A stretch of DNA of 6,471 nt from NCBI GenBank assembly GCA_018898235.1, contig JAHIJU010000088.1:1-6471 (forward strand). Direction: 5' to 3'. The notes under the pieces are model-generated. The model ran no database searches. It was not told where the DNA came from and saw only the letters and a program-made list of their open reading frames with translations. Origin of the DNA: Actinomycetota bacterium (GTDB lineage: Bacteria > Actinomycetota > Actinomycetes > Actinomycetales > Cellulomonadaceae). Made by a program: the position numbers and the translations under genes. Of the stretch, positions 5,632-6,471 are shown one piece after another (the stretch's first letter is position 1; every line of letters begins with the position of its first letter).

Positions 5632-5661
5632 GTGCTGACCGGTGAAAGGCTGGGGGGCTAG

Positions 5662-6471
5662 GTGTCGGTGCTGCGGGCATGGCGGCGTCGGAAGGCGGCG
5701 TTCGCCTCCACGACGACGGTCTCGGTCCTCTCGACGGCCGCGATCGCACTGGCCATGACCTACCCGGGTACGCCGACCACCCAGGTCGACCTCAACGACG
5801 GCGGCGTGTGGGTCACGAACGCCGCGCTGAGCCTGCTGGGTCACCTCAACTTCCAGGCCGGTGAGCTGGACTCGAGCCTGCGTGCGACGAGCAACAACTT
5901 CGACGTGCTGCAGCGCGAGGCCGCCGTGATCCTCGACGACGCGGGTTCGGGCACCGTCAGCCCGGTCGACGTGGCCAGCGTCTCGCTCAAGGGCAGCACG
6001 CCGCTCCCGGCCGGTGCCGTCATGGCCATGGGCGGTTCGACCGTCGCGATCACGGCATCCGACGCCGGTAAGAAGAGCAAGCTCTGGGTGCTCGCGTCCG
6101 ACCAGGTGGCCTCGTTCGACGCCGAGCAGGTGCCACCGACCGCGGAGTTCGACGGCCCGGTCGCCGTGACGGTCGGGCAGGACGGGACGGCGTGGGCCGC
6201 GGTCGCAGCCACGGGCGAGCTCGACCGCTACCAGGTGGGGACGGCGCCGGACGTCCGGTCGCTGCCCGGGGTCCCGGCGGACTCCGAGCTGGAGGTGACG
6301 ACGGTCGGCGCCCACGTCATCGTGCTCGACCGGAGCGTCGGCACGGTGAGCGTCGACGGCAAGAGCCCGGTCACGGTCTCGGGGGCGCAGAAGGGGCGCC
6401 TCCAGCAGCCGGGCCCGGATGCGACGTCGGTCGAGGTCGCCACGAGCGCGGCGTTGCTCGACATCCCGATC
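5662..6471 (+). CDS. N-terminal part of a large surface protein with beta-propeller-like repeats (Fn3 family type)
   Basis: The frame is open from GTG at 5662 through the right edge, giving the first 270 residues. An in-frame TAG directly precedes the GTG, so the start cannot lie further upstream; GTG at 5668 is an alternative start better spaced from the G-run at 5652-5657. The N-terminus is basic (RAWRRRKAA, 5-13), then one hydrophobic segment (about 15-33, STTTVSVLSTAAIALAMTY), a signal anchor placing the rest outside the cell. Then come blade-like repeats, first VDLNDGGVWVTN (42-53), later KLWVLASDQVASFD and VGQDGTAWAAVAATGELDRY, as in a beta-propeller. From memory of the family, such an anchor plus DGGVWVTN-type N-terminus is typical of very large actinobacterial proteins ending in fibronectin type III domains, often encoded next to MoxR-type AAA ATPase, DUF58 and transglutaminase-like genes. 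The Fn3 part and that cluster would lie beyond this window, so this is a prediction. Third codon positions are strongly G/C. Confidence 0.85.
   Translation, partial: MSVLRAWRRRKAAFASTTTVSVLSTAAIALAMTYPGTPTTQVDLNDGGVWVTNAALSLLGHLNFQAGELDSSLRATSNNFDVLQREAAVILDDAGSGTVSPVDVASVSLKGSTPLPAGAVMAMGGSTVAITASDAGKKSKLWVLASDQVASFDAEQVPPTAEFDGPVAVTVGQDGTAWAAVAATGELDRYQVGTAPDVRSLPGVPADSELEVTTVGAHVIVLDRSVGTVSVDGKSPVTVSGAQKGRLQQPGPDATSVEVATSAALLDIPI

Larger units (their letters stand above)
5188..5661. other. 474-bp intergenic region without a convincing gene; structured leader
   Basis: Between the stop at 5187 and the GTG at 5662 I find no frame with the codon bias of the neighbouring genes, apart from a weak 38-codon minus-strand candidate (5233-5349). 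The first part holds the terminator hairpin and a near-palindrome (5331-5344). The last 150 bp are less GC-rich and crowded with short perfect inverted repeats (5517-5530, 5546-5557, 5560-5578, 5610-5631). That crowding suggests the promoter, operator and 5' leader of the propeller gene. I cannot match it to a known riboswitch family and see no clear -35/-10 pair; TATGTT at 5394-5399 and TAGTTT at 5556-5561 are only weak -10 candidates. Confidence 0.5.

Noticed and set aside
5440..5661. Plus-strand frame from ATG at 5440 to the TAG abutting the GTG at 5662 (73 codons), with AGGGG upstream
   Set aside because: About 40% of its codons end in A or T, including rare CTA, GTA, ACA and CGA, against mostly G/C in neighbours. 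It also runs through all the perfect inverted repeats. It reads as leader DNA, not a gene.

Overview
The window is very GC-rich. Its genes are packed, begin with GTG as often as ATG, and use G/C in nearly every third codon position. Together with the protein families present, this points to a high-GC Gram-positive actinobacterium, perhaps of the Cellulomonadaceae/Microbacteriaceae type. No marker gene fixes the genus. I see no rRNA, tRNA, CRISPR array, transposase or integrase.

Layout from left to right. (1) Positions 2-385 (+) hold the 3' end of a gene for a beta-rich, probably extracytoplasmic protein of unknown function. (2) It converges, across a 64-bp gap with a possible shared terminator, on a 1244-residue minus-strand gene at 450-4184. 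This encodes an N-terminal helix-turn-helix, an nSTAND1-type P-loop NTPase, one transmembrane helix and fourteen WD40 repeats. (3) A divergent intergenic region at 4185-4476 carries repeated TGGGTGA-type motifs. It separates that gene from a two-gene plus-strand operon: a 68-aa protein with two membrane helices (4477-4683), then a 166-aa membrane-anchored protein of unknown family (4687-5187). (4) A possible terminator follows, then a 474-bp stretch without a convincing gene. It is rich in hairpins and palindromes, and its distal part probably serves as promoter and leader of the next gene. (5) From 5662 to the window end runs the 5' part of a large membrane-anchored surface protein whose N-terminus looks like the beta-propeller region of actinobacterial fibronectin-type-III surface proteins.

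How the genes work together: the 4477/4687 pair is clearly co-transcribed, since only 3 bp separate them. The STAND gene has its own strong ribosome binding site and is divergent from that pair, so the two could share regulatory DNA. Nothing in the sequence proves a functional link. The STAND protein looks like a receptor or switch: nucleotide-binding and DNA-binding-like parts inside the cell, ligand-binding propellers probably outside. No toxin, nuclease, protease or other effector lies beside it, so calling it a defence system would be speculation. The most notable items are the transmembrane HTH-nSTAND1-double-WD40 architecture and the structured DNA upstream of the propeller gene.
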